A DNA stretch of 64,000 nucleotides from Roseibium aestuarii (GTDB lineage: Bacteria; Pseudomonadota; Alphaproteobacteria; Rhizobiales; Stappiaceae): positions 248,001-312,000 of the forward strand of contig NZ_VORA01000003.1 of the NCBI RefSeq assembly GCF_008477545.1, written 5' to 3'. Under the pieces are notes generated by a model. The model was given only the letters and a program-made list of their open reading frames with translations. It did not search any database and was not told where the DNA came from. Each line of letters opens with the position of its first letter. Position 1 is the stretch's first letter. A program made the position numbers and the translations under genes. Shown piece after piece: positions 44,053 to 52,361 of this stretch.

Positions 44053-46881
44053 GTGGCTAACCAGTCTCATCCCGACGATCGTTCTTCTCCGAATGCGCCC
44101 CGTGGCGCAGAGGCGGAAGACCGTCTGGACGCGGAGTTCCTTGCCGCCGAACCGGGGGTCGAGGGCACAGCGCTCGCCGGGTTCGAGGGTCGCGCGGGTG
44201 CAGGCAATGTGTCTGCCCCTGTTGACGTCCCTGACAGTGATCTCCCTGACAGTGATCCAGATGATCCGGGGGAGATGGCGGCCTTTCCCGGAGCCGGCAG
44301 CGCCGCCTCGAAGCGTGACCGGCTTCGGGCCCGTCCGAGGCGGGGCCTGGGTCCTGAAACAACGGATCGGCGGAAATCGGCACCAGCCCGCGAAGATATC
44401 GATGTAACTGACATCCATGGTCGAGAGACGGTGCCGGACGACGCCCGCGCGGAGCCCGATCATCACGCCCGCCCTGACCGTCGTACCGAGACCCGGAGAG
44501 AACCGGCCTCCGTGGCCACTCCCGGCATGCCGGAAGCCGTCTGGGCGCCCTCGCCGCGCCTGCTTGCTTTCGCCCTTGCGGGCATCGTCATCGGGGCGAT
44601 CGGTAGCCTCCTCCTCGTCGGGCAGGCCGAAACCCGCTATGCCGGTCTGGCTCTTGCCTTCTTCGCCGGGGGCCTGAGCGTCTGGCGCGTGCTGGTCGAC
44701 GACCGTCGGGTGGATCAGGAGGCGCTCGCCCGGCAGGACGACCGCCTGCGCCGCTTGATGGCCCGCTGCGAGGAACTGGAAGATGCCGCCTGGGAGCTGC
44801 GCGAAAGCGACGAGCGTCAGGCAAGCATTCTCTCCACCCTGGGCGACATCGTCTTGCGCCGGGACGACGCAAACCGGGTGGTCTATGCCAATGCGGCGGC
44901 GGATCTGGCCTTCGGTCCCAGCGATCGACCGCTCACCGGTGCTTTGCTCTCCCTGAGAGACCTCACCTGTGGCGAGGGCCCGGATCGGCCCTTCGGCGCG
45001 CTCGTCGTGCCCGAATGGAGCCGGGTCGACCGGGGAATGGCGGCGCTGGGCACGGAGGATGGCCTCCGGGGCGAGGGCGCAACCGCCCAGCCCTGGCAGG
45101 CGCGCATGACCGACGGTGCCTTCGGCGAACGTCCCATCCATTTCGGCGACGTGGAACTCCTCACCAACTCCGGTCCCCACTGGTTCTCCCGCATGGACAT
45201 TCATGTGCGCGACACGGTGACCGACCAGCCCCTCGTCCAGACCGTTCTGCGGGATGTGACCGATCGCCGCCGCATGGAGGATGACCTGCGCGCCGCCCGT
45301 CTCTCGGCGGAAAGCTCCAACGAGGCCAAGTCCCGCTTCCTGGCAACGGTCAGTCACGAGATCCGCACGCCCCTCAACGGCATTCTCGGAATGGCGACGC
45401 TCCTGCGCGACACCCGCCTCACCAAGGAACAGACCGCCTATATCGAGGCGCTTGAAACATCGGGCGAGACCCTGCTCCTGCTCATCGACGAGGTTCTCGA
45501 CTTTTCGAAGGTGGAAGCGGGCAAGCTGCATATCGAGGCCGCACCCGTCCGTTTAAGCTCCATCGTCGAGAATGTGGTCGAGCTCCTCGCCCCCAAGGCT
45601 CATGCCAAGGGTCTGGAAATCGGCAGCTTCGTTGCCCCTGACCTGCCGGAAATGGTGACGCTGGATGCCACCCGCGTGCGCCAGATCCTGTTCAATCTCG
45701 CCGGAAACGGGGTGAAATTCACCGAAAGCGGCGGTGTGTCCATCTGCGTCTCTGGTGCACCCCGACCGCAGGGCGGCAGCCTGCTGACCCTGGAGGTGCG
45801 CGACACCGGCATCGGCTTCCATCCGGGAGATGCGGAGCGGCTCTTCGAGGAATTCGAGCAGCTGGACCATGGCCGGGCTCGCAAGTTCGGCGGCACAGGT
45901 CTGGGGCTCGCCATCGCCCGCCGCCTGACCGACCTGATGGACGGCACGATCAGCGCTGAGCCCGCCCCCGGCGGCGGCGCCCTGTTCCGGGTCTGCCTGC
46001 CGGTGCCCGAGACCGTTCGCGCGGCGGAGGCCCCCGTCGCCTCAGGTGCGCCGGGCGTGGCCGGCCGCTCCATCGTCCTGATCGGGTCTGGCCCGGTGGA
46101 AATGCCGCTGCTGGCCCGCCGTCTCAATGTGCAGGGCGCACGCGCCTCGGTCTTCCTGCCGGGAGATCCCGCACTTGATGCCCAGCTCGCCACGGCGGAT
46201 CTGGTGATCGCCGACAACTCGACCCTGTCCGACAGCGCCGGTTGGCTCGCTACCGCCCGGCTTTGCGGCTTCAATGCCCGCGCTGTCGTGCTGGTCTCCC
46301 CATCCGAACGCGACAGGCTCGAACGGCTGCATGAGGCCGGCTATGCGGCCTATCTCATTCGCCCGGTGCGCATGGAAAGCCTGATCAGCGTGGTGGAGGG
46401 GCTCTTGTCCAATCCGAATGACGACCAGTGCTGGCGGGATTACACGGATCAGGGGGCGGATCACCGTCCCGGCCGGGCCAGTCATGCGCCCAGCCGGCCC
46501 CTGCGCCTGCTGGTCGCCGAGGACAATGACATCAATCGCCTGCTGACGGAGGCGTTGCTGCGCAAGCTCGGCCATGAGGCCGTGCTTGTCACCGATGGCG
46601 AACAGGCGGTGGAAGCCGCCGCTCGCGGCCAGTTCGATGCCATCCTCATGGATCTTCACATGCCCGGGCTCGACGGCATCGGCGCCATCGCCCGCATCCG
46701 TCAGACGGAGCAGCACGAGAACCGGGCCCAGGCGCCGATCTTCATGGTGACCGCAGACGTGATGGAGGACGCCAAGGCCAAGGCCTCGAGGGCCGGCGCC
46801 ACCGGCTATCTCACCAAACCCCTGACGGTCGATGCCATCGGCGCGGCCCTGGCCAGTCTTCAACGCGCCAGCGGCGGCTGA
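44053..46881 (+). CDS. Hybrid sensor histidine kinase/response regulator with PAS domain
   Basis: A 942-residue hybrid kinase starting at GTG (weak ribosome-binding site). The first 165 residues are hydrophilic, charged and low-complexity, with a short DNA repeat (CCCTGACAGTGAT twice at 44228-44257). Two membrane helices follow (about 175-215: LLAFALAGIVIGAIGSLLLV), then a PAS-like segment (about 255-360), HisKA with SHEIRTPLNGILGMATLL (His near 435), HATPase with FGGTGLGLAIARRL, a degenerate receiver-like region (about 660-790) and a true receiver with EDNDINRLLTEALL and phosphoacceptor ILMDLHMPG (Asp near 866). It is located upstream of the OlsB-like acyltransferase gene. The ligand is unknown. 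Confidence 0.9.
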   Translation: MANQSHPDDRSSPNAPRGAEAEDRLDAEFLAAEPGVEGTALAGFEGRAGAGNVSAPVDVPDSDLPDSDPDDPGEMAAFPGAGSAASKRDRLRARPRRGLGPETTDRRKSAPAREDIDVTDIHGRETVPDDARAEPDHHARPDRRTETRREPASVATPGMPEAVWAPSPRLLAFALAGIVIGAIGSLLLVGQAETRYAGLALAFFAGGLSVWRVLVDDRRVDQEALARQDDRLRRLMARCEELEDAAWELRESDERQASILSTLGDIVLRRDDANRVVYANAAADLAFGPSDRPLTGALLSLRDLTCGEGPDRPFGALVVPEWSRVDRGMAALGTEDGLRGEGATAQPWQARMTDGAFGERPIHFGDVELLTNSGPHWFSRMDIHVRDTVTDQPLVQTVLRDVTDRRRMEDDLRAARLSAESSNEAKSRFLATVSHEIRTPLNGILGMATLLRDTRLTKEQTAYIEALETSGETLLLLIDEVLDFSKVEAGKLHIEAAPVRLSSIVENVVELLAPKAHAKGLEIGSFVAPDLPEMVTLDATRVRQILFNLAGNGVKFTESGGVSICVSGAPRPQGGSLLTLEVRDTGIGFHPGDAERLFEEFEQLDHGRARKFGGTGLGLAIARRLTDLMDGTISAEPAPGGGALFRVCLPVPETVRAAEAPVASGAPGVAGRSIVLIGSGPVEMPLLARRLNVQGARASVFLPGDPALDAQLATADLVIADNSTLSDSAGWLATARLCGFNARAVVLVSPSERDRLERLHEAGYAAYLIRPVRMESLISVVEGLLSNPNDDQCWRDYTDQGADHRPGRASHAPSRPLRLLVAEDNDINRLLTEALLRKLGHEAVLVTDGEQAVEAAARGQFDAILMDLHMPGLDGIGAIARIRQTEQHENRAQAPIFMVTADVMEDAKAKASRAGATGYLTKPLTVDAIGAALASLQRASGG

Positions 46882-47160
46882 AACTTAGCCGGCTTATCGG
46901 TTGCCTGAGCGATGCCTGTTTGCTCAGGGGAATTGGCCTTCATGCTCCCCTCACGTGGCGGAGATTTGCCGACCAACTGGCCTCCTTTCGCTCACCGCCG
47001 TAGTGCGGCTCGCCGATCCTGTCATATCCCTGTCGGAAAACTGTGCGATATGCCGGGGCTATGCCGCTCCGCGCGGCACATCGTGATTCTGTTTCGGCAA
47101 AGGACTTTTCCCTTCCTTCAGCGCCAGATGCGCCCGGATGGTTAAAAGTCGCAGGGTGGA

Positions 47161-48156
47161 ATGGGGAAGTTCATGCTAGGGTCTGCAGGCAAACCTTTAT
47201 CCGACAAACGATCCGCCATGCTGCTTCCGAGAAAGCTGGTCGCGAAATTCGCTCCCGCCGGCGCCATGCCCCTTCCGCTTTCCCGCTTCGGCCTGCCGGG
47301 TCCCGCCTTGCTGCGCGGCGGCGAGATTGCTGCCCGCATGCGGGGCACCCTCGGTCGCGTCGGCGCGCTGGAAGTTCGCCTCGCCCGCACGGCCGGTGAG
47401 GTGAAGAAGGCCCAGCGGCTCCGCTATCAGGTCTTCTACGAGGAAATGTCGGCCATTGCCGACGCGGAGACGCTTGCCACCCGTCGCGATGCGGACCCCT
47501 TCGACGCCTTCTGCGATCATCTGCTGGTCATCGATCACGCCAAGATGAAGCGCAACAAGCTTGGCCGTCTTAAGCCCACGATTGTCGGCACCTATCGCCT
47601 GCTGCGCCAGGACGTGGCCAATCGGCACGGCGGCTTCTACACCGCCGGAGAATACGACATCCAGGCTCTGGTCGACGCCAACCCGGACAAGCAGTTTCTG
47701 GAGCTCGGCCGCTCCTGCGTGCTCCAGCCCTATCGCAGCAAGAAAACCGTCGAGCTGCTCTGGCAGGGCATCTGGGCCTATGTTCTGGCCCATGGCATCG
47801 ACGTGATGATCGGTTGCGCCTCCTTCGAGACCACCAGCCCCGACCGCATCGCCGAGCCGCTTTCCTTCCTTCATCACAATGCCCGTGCGCCGGAAGAATG
47901 GCGCGTGGCCGCCGTGCCGGACCGCTACGTGGAGATGAACCGGGTGCCGGTCGACGCGATCGACGGCAAGACCGCTCTGCGCCAGTTGCCGCCTCTGGTA
48001 AAGGGCTATCTGCGGCTTGGTGCCTATGTGGGCGACGGGGCCGTGGTGGATCACCAGTTCGGCACCACGGACGTGCTGATCATCATGCCCGTCAGCGCCC
48101 TGAACGAGCGCTATGTGAATTATTACGGCGCCGACGCCAGCCGTTTCGCCAGCTAG
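47161..48156 (+). CDS. olsB: L-ornithine N-alpha-acyltransferase-like GNAT protein (OlsB type)
   Basis: A 331-residue GNAT-fold acyltransferase. OlsB transfers a 3-hydroxyacyl chain from acyl-ACP to ornithine, the first step to ornithine lipids. Visible family features: LEVRLARTAGEVKKAQRLRY, VFYEEMSA, DPFDAFCDHLLVID and LGRSCVLQPYRSKKTVELLW, with an acceptor-binding region VMIGCASFETTSPD. The protein has about 50 extra N-terminal residues, basic and not conserved; internal ATG starts in this stretch are possible. A terminator follows. olsA was not seen nearby, and closely related hemolysin-type GNATs cannot be told apart by eye. Confidence 0.85.
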   Translation: MGKFMLGSAGKPLSDKRSAMLLPRKLVAKFAPAGAMPLPLSRFGLPGPALLRGGEIAARMRGTLGRVGALEVRLARTAGEVKKAQRLRYQVFYEEMSAIADAETLATRRDADPFDAFCDHLLVIDHAKMKRNKLGRLKPTIVGTYRLLRQDVANRHGGFYTAGEYDIQALVDANPDKQFLELGRSCVLQPYRSKKTVELLWQGIWAYVLAHGIDVMIGCASFETTSPDRIAEPLSFLHHNARAPEEWRVAAVPDRYVEMNRVPVDAIDGKTALRQLPPLVKGYLRLGAYVGDGAVVDHQFGTTDVLIIMPVSALNERYVNYYGADASRFAS

Positions 48157-48181
48157 ATCGCCGCGCCGACAGGATGGCAGC

Positions 48182-48208
48182 AAAAAGGGGCCCGTCGGCC
48201 CCTTTTTT
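48182..48208 (+). terminator. Intrinsic terminator of the olsB-like gene
   Basis: An 11-bp stem (48182-48192 with 48197-48207), CGTC loop and six-T tail, 25 bases after the stop. The stem ends in A/T runs, so it could also stop transcription from the opposite strand. Confidence 0.93.
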
Positions 48209-48248
48209 CGTGTCTGGCAACCCTGACGCGCACTCGCGTCCCGGCGTC

Positions 48249-48557
48249 TCACGCGGCCGGCTGCGGTCCCTCGAACCCGTCCACGATCATCAGTTCGCCT
48301 TCCGAGGCAACCACGCGGAAGGCCTTGGCAGCCTGATATTCTGGCGAGTGGTAGCAGGCGAGGGCGGTTTCCCGGTCCTCGAACTCGATCACCACATTGC
48401 GCGACCGGGCCTGGCCTTCGAGGCTTTCGAAATCGCCACCGCGCACCAGGAAGCGGGCCTTGTACTTGGCAAAGGGGCCGGCGGTGCCGGCCACATACTT
48501 GGCGTAGGTTTCCGGGTCCTGCACGTCGATGCGGGCGATCCAGTAGGCTTTGGGCAT
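48249..48557 (-). CDS. DUF1330 family protein
   Basis: A 102-residue protein of the DUF1330 (dimeric alpha/beta barrel) family from MPKAYWIARIDVQDPETYAK. Conserved features: YKARFLVRGGDFE, EFEDRETALACYHSPEYQAAK and ASEGELMIVDG. Members are small stress-associated or monooxygenase-like folds with no known reaction. The frame is open far upstream into the PBP1A start region; I use the ATG at 48557 because the conserved domain starts there. Confidence 0.93.
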   Translation of the reverse strand: MPKAYWIARIDVQDPETYAKYVAGTAGPFAKYKARFLVRGGDFESLEGQARSRNVVIEFEDRETALACYHSPEYQAAKAFRVVASEGELMIVDGFEGPQPAA

Positions 48558-48721
48558 TCTTGTGTTCCCTCTCTTGAAGATCCGACAGTGGTAGCCTCCC
48601 TCCAGATTTCCCACAAGCGCAGGGGAGCAGGCCACAAGCCTTAACGCCCCCTTAATTTGCCGCAATCTATCGTCATGACGGGATCTGAAACGGGACTGAA
48701 TGGGGACAGGCTGCACACCGC

Positions 48722-50938
48722 ATGGCGCGCAGAAATCCGAACATATCGCGGGTCGAGCCGCATTTCGGCGGGATGGCGCAGGCCGGCGAACTGCGTGCGG
48801 ATCCCCGTGATCGTCCCACCACGTCTTCCAAGCCGCGCAAGCGCAAGTCTGGGCCGAAATCCGCAGCCCGCTCCGGGTCCTCCGGCGGGGATTCGGGCGG
48901 CTCCGGTGGTGCGCGCAAGGCCCCAAGCCGCCGCGCCCGCAAGAGAGCCCGGTCCCGTGCCGGTGGCTCGCTGATCGTCCGGGCCTTCCGGCGACTGGTT
49001 TACTGGGGCCTCGTCATGGGCCTGTGGGGCGGCATCGCCGTCGTCGGCATCGTCATCTATTACGCGGCCTTCCTGCCCCCCACTTCCGAGTGGAAGGTTC
49101 CCCAGCGCCCGCCCAATGTGAAGATCGTCTCCACCACCGGCGACCTGATTGCGAACCGGGGCGACACCGGCGGCGAGGCCGTGCGTCTGGAGCAGCTCCC
49201 GCCCTATCTGCCCAACGCGGTCATCGCCATCGAGGACCGGCGATTCCGCGAGCATTTCGGCGTGGACCCCGTGGGCCTGGCCCGCGCCTTCGTGACCAAT
49301 TTCACCCGCGGGGGCGTGGTGCAGGGCGGGTCGACCCTCACCCAGCAGCTGGCGAAGAACCTGTTCCTGGAGCAGGACCGGACGATCAAGCGCAAGATTC
49401 AGGAGCTCGTGCTCTCCTTCTGGCTGGAAGCCAATTACTCCAAGGACCAGATCCTGGAGATGTATCTGAACCGGGTCTATCTGGGGTCCGGGGCCTATGG
49501 GGTGGATGCGGCCGCCCGCCGCTATTTCGGCAAGTCCGCCCGTCTGGTCACGGTCGCCGAGGCCGCCACCCTCGCAGGCCTGCTCAAGGCCCCGTCGCGC
49601 CTCTCTCCGGCGCGCAACCCGGATCTGGCGGAAGACCGGGCCCAGGTTGTGCTGGCCGCCATGCGGCGCGAGGGTTTCATCACCGACGAGGAAGCCAAGA
49701 ACGCGCTCGCGTCGCCGGCTCAGGTCGTGCGCCGCTACACCACCGCCAGCGAGAATTACGTCGCCGACTGGGTGATGGACGTGCTGCCGCAATATGTCGG
49801 ATCGATCGACTCCGACATCGTCGTCGACACGACCATCGATCTGGCCATGCAGCATGCGGCAGAGGCCGCACTCCGCAAGGCGATCGGCGAGGAGGGCACG
49901 AAATATCGGGTCAGCCAGGGTGCGATCGTCACCATGGACACGGCCGGCGCGGTCAAGGCCCTGGTCGGCGGGGTGGACTACTCGAAGAGCCAGTTCAATC
50001 GCGCGGTGAATGCCAAGCGCCAGCCCGGATCCTCCTTCAAGCCCTTCGTCTATCTGGCCGCGCTGGAAAGCGGCCTGACACCGGACACCGTGCGCGAGGA
50101 CAAGCCGGTGAACTTCAACGGCTGGGCGCCGCAGAACTACACCAAGCAGCACTACGGTCCGGTCACCTTGACCCAGGCGCTGGCCATGTCGCTGAACACG
50201 GTGGCCGCACAGCTCGCCTATGAGGTAGGGCCGAAGGTGGTGATCGCTACCGCCAGCAAGATGGGCATTTCCTCGACCATGTCCGACAACCTCTCCATCG
50301 CTCTTGGCACGTCGGAAGTGTCGCCGCTGGAGATCACGGCCGCCTATGTGCCCTTCTCCAACGGCGGCTACGGGGTCATTCCCCATGTGGTGCGCCGCAT
50401 CCTGACGTCGGAAGGCAAGGTTCTGTTCTCGCGACAGGGCGACGGGCCGGGCCGGGTGGTGACCCGCGAGAACCTGGCGGACATGAACCGGATGATGGCC
50501 CAGACCCTGATCACGGGCACGGGCAAGAAGGCGATGCTCGCCGATCATCGCCCGGCCGGCGGCAAGACCGGGACGAGCCAGGACTTCCGCGACGGCTGGT
50601 TCATCGGCTTCACCGGCCATCTGACCACCACGGTCTGGCTCGGCAACGACGACAATTCGCCGACGAAGAAGGCCACGGGCGGCGGACTGCCGGCGCAGGT
50701 CTGGAAAGAGGTGATGGACGCCGACCACAAGGAGCTTCCCGTCGCCGATCTGCCCGGCGTGCCGGAAGGCTCCATGGTTGCTTCCAGCGGCGTTCCAGGC
50801 GCCACGCCTTCGGGCGCAGCGGCTCCGGGCGGCTTCATTCCGCCGGCCGACGTGGGCTCGGGCCGGCAGCTCGTGTCGCCTCAGCCCTCCAGCCGCAAGG
50901 GGCCTCTGGATCTGCTGAAATCCCTGTTCGGCGGATAG
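48722..50938 (+). CDS. PBP1A-family bifunctional peptidoglycan synthase
   Basis: A 738-residue class A penicillin-binding protein. A basic, Ser/Gly-rich cytosolic tail (residues 1-90, Arg/Lys rich) precedes one membrane anchor (about 92-116). The glycosyltransferase domain has the catalytic Glu in AIEDRRFREHFGVDP and GGSTLTQQLAKNLFLEQDRT. The transpeptidase has the SxxK motif in PGSSFKPFVYLAALE (about residue 436), SLN in ALAMSLNTVAAQL, and KTGTSQDFRDGWFIGF. It ends with a Pro/Gly-rich stretch. All catalytic motifs are intact. Confidence 0.94.
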   Translation: MARRNPNISRVEPHFGGMAQAGELRADPRDRPTTSSKPRKRKSGPKSAARSGSSGGDSGGSGGARKAPSRRARKRARSRAGGSLIVRAFRRLVYWGLVMGLWGGIAVVGIVIYYAAFLPPTSEWKVPQRPPNVKIVSTTGDLIANRGDTGGEAVRLEQLPPYLPNAVIAIEDRRFREHFGVDPVGLARAFVTNFTRGGVVQGGSTLTQQLAKNLFLEQDRTIKRKIQELVLSFWLEANYSKDQILEMYLNRVYLGSGAYGVDAAARRYFGKSARLVTVAEAATLAGLLKAPSRLSPARNPDLAEDRAQVVLAAMRREGFITDEEAKNALASPAQVVRRYTTASENYVADWVMDVLPQYVGSIDSDIVVDTTIDLAMQHAAEAALRKAIGEEGTKYRVSQGAIVTMDTAGAVKALVGGVDYSKSQFNRAVNAKRQPGSSFKPFVYLAALESGLTPDTVREDKPVNFNGWAPQNYTKQHYGPVTLTQALAMSLNTVAAQLAYEVGPKVVIATASKMGISSTMSDNLSIALGTSEVSPLEITAAYVPFSNGGYGVIPHVVRRILTSEGKVLFSRQGDGPGRVVTRENLADMNRMMAQTLITGTGKKAMLADHRPAGGKTGTSQDFRDGWFIGFTGHLTTTVWLGNDDNSPTKKATGGGLPAQVWKEVMDADHKELPVADLPGVPEGSMVASSGVPGATPSGAAAPGGFIPPADVGSGRQLVSPQPSSRKGPLDLLKSLFGG

Positions 50939-50950
50939 GGCGGACAGTCC

Positions 50951-51697
50951 TCAGCCGAAGCCATGCAACCGGGCGCCATGGTCCTTCAGCCACTGGCGGG
51001 CGGTGGGGGTCTGCGGCGCAAGCTGGCGGCACAGGGCCCAGAACCGGTCGGAGTGGTTCATTTCCTTCAGATGCGCCACCTCGTGGGCGGCCACATAGTC
51101 GAGGATCTCCGGCGGCGCCAGGATTAGCCGCCAGGAGAAGGACAGGTTGCCATTCGAGGCACAGGACCCCCAGCGGCTGCGGGTGTCGCGGACGGAGAGG
51201 GCGCCAAACGGCTTGCCCAGACGGCCGGAATGCAGGATGACCGCCTTTTCAAGGTCCGCCCGCGCCTCACGCTTCAGCCAGGTGACGAGCTTGCGCGGCA
51301 CATGCGCCTCTTCGCCGGGAACAAGCAGGCGGGGCAGGCCGCCGTCTTCGGCGGCAGGCGCCTGCCGGATCAACCCGCGCAGGGTGCCGGTGGAACAGAT
51401 CAGATGGTCCACCCCGCGCAAGGGGACCACGTCTCCCGGCATCAGGGCGACGGGCTTGTCGCGCCGGTCGATCCTCTCCAGCAACCACTCCACATGGGCG
51501 CGGGCGAAACGTTCGGCGCGCGCCAGATCCCCGTGCTGCGGCACGGTCATCACCGGGCCGGAAGCATCCGCAGGCAGGCGCAGCAGATAGCGCTTGGCGC
51601 GCGCGTCCTGCCTCAGCCGGATCCGCAAGGGCCCGGCCTCCGTGGAGATCTCGAGATGGGGGGGAAGCGCCGGCGCGCGGCGGGAGCGGAAGAACAT
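50951..51697 (-). CDS. YgjP/SprT-like zinc metalloprotease-fold protein
   Basis: A 248-residue protein of the DUF45/YgjP family from MFFRSRRAPAL. The metal-binding HExxH motif is AAHEVAHLKEMNHSDRFW, with the typical downstream RSRWGSCASNGNLSFSWRL. Start choice: the frame is open to 51820, but a terminator hairpin of the neighbour (51779-51801) lies in that extension, so the internal ATG at 51697 is preferred; no strong ribosome-binding site is visible. The family's cellular target is unknown. Convergent with the PBP1A gene (12-base gap). Confidence 0.86.
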   Translation of the reverse strand: MFFRSRRAPALPPHLEISTEAGPLRIRLRQDARAKRYLLRLPADASGPVMTVPQHGDLARAERFARAHVEWLLERIDRRDKPVALMPGDVVPLRGVDHLICSTGTLRGLIRQAPAAEDGGLPRLLVPGEEAHVPRKLVTWLKREARADLEKAVILHSGRLGKPFGALSVRDTRSRWGSCASNGNLSFSWRLILAPPEILDYVAAHEVAHLKEMNHSDRFWALCRQLAPQTPTARQWLKDHGARLHGFG

Positions 51698-51773
51698 CGT
51701 CAGCGGAAGAAGCTCGTCAGTCGGGGCAGGGGATCGGGGGCCGAAGGTTAGTCTATCCCAGCCCCTGAAACGA

Positions 51774-51801
51774 CGAAAGCGGCGCTTTGAGGAAGCGCCG
51801 C
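51774..51801 (-). terminator. Intrinsic terminator of the DUF2852 gene
   Basis: A 9-bp perfect stem (GCGGCGCTT at 51779-51787 with AAGCGCCGC at 51793-51801), 5-base loop, TTTCG tail on the minus strand, 47 bases past the DUF2852 stop. Confidence 0.75.
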
Positions 51802-51848
51802 TCTCCGTCCGGTCGATCATACCGGCAAGCCGGTCTGCCGACGTCTTG

Positions 51849-52277
51849 TCAGGCTGTCGGGGTCGCCGGTCCGTGGCCGCGATTGGCCATGAAACGATCG
51901 AACTCGTCCTGATCCTTCGCCCGGCGCAGTTCCCGCAGGAAGGCGTCGAACTCGTCGCGCATCTGGTCCAGCTTGGCCTTTTCTTCTTCCAGGCGCTTGA
52001 GTTCGCGCTCCCGGTAGTCGTCGAAGGCCACGTTGCCGGTTCGGCCGAAGCCGGTGGTCCGGTTCATGCTGTCCATGCAGCCCTTCATGGGGCTGGTGCG
52101 CCACTGGTCCCGGGCGTCACGCGCCAGGGTCTGGAAGCGGTCGCCCCAGAGAATATAGGCGAGCATGGCGAGACCGAGCGGCCAGAAGGCCACAAAGCCC
52201 AGAACCATCAGGCCCGTGGTGACCGGGGTCCAGCCCGGTCGGATCGTGCAGTTTGCAGTCGTCATTGCTCCATCCAT
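51849..52277 (-). CDS. DUF2852 membrane protein
   Basis: A 142-residue protein (MDGAMTTANC). One hydrophobic helix (TTGLMVLGFVAFWPLGLAML, about 20-40) is followed by the signature YILWGDRFQ and a charged coiled-coil tail (RERELKRLEEEKAKLDQMRD, then DEFDRFM). This matches DUF2852, a family of small anchored coiled-coil proteins of unknown function in alphaproteobacteria. The ATG at 52265 is an alternative start; neither has a good ribosome-binding site. Confidence 0.88.
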   Translation of the reverse strand: MDGAMTTANCTIRPGWTPVTTGLMVLGFVAFWPLGLAMLAYILWGDRFQTLARDARDQWRTSPMKGCMDSMNRTTGFGRTGNVAFDDYRERELKRLEEEKAKLDQMRDEFDAFLRELRRAKDQDEFDRFMANRGHGPATPTA

Positions 52278-52361
52278 TCAGAACATCAACGAAATGCAGA
52301 TGGGGACGCTGCGTCAGATGCGCAAGAACGCATGGACCGATTTTTGGTTGCACACCCTGCG

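Noticed and set aside
46904-46928. Hairpin CCTGAGC/GCTCAGG after the hybrid kinase gene as a terminator
   Set aside because: The stem is only 7 bp with an 11-base loop and no T run, so I do not call it.
48641-50728. Long minus-strand frame opposite the PBP1A gene
   Set aside because: Shadow of a gene with all catalytic motifs intact on the other strand.
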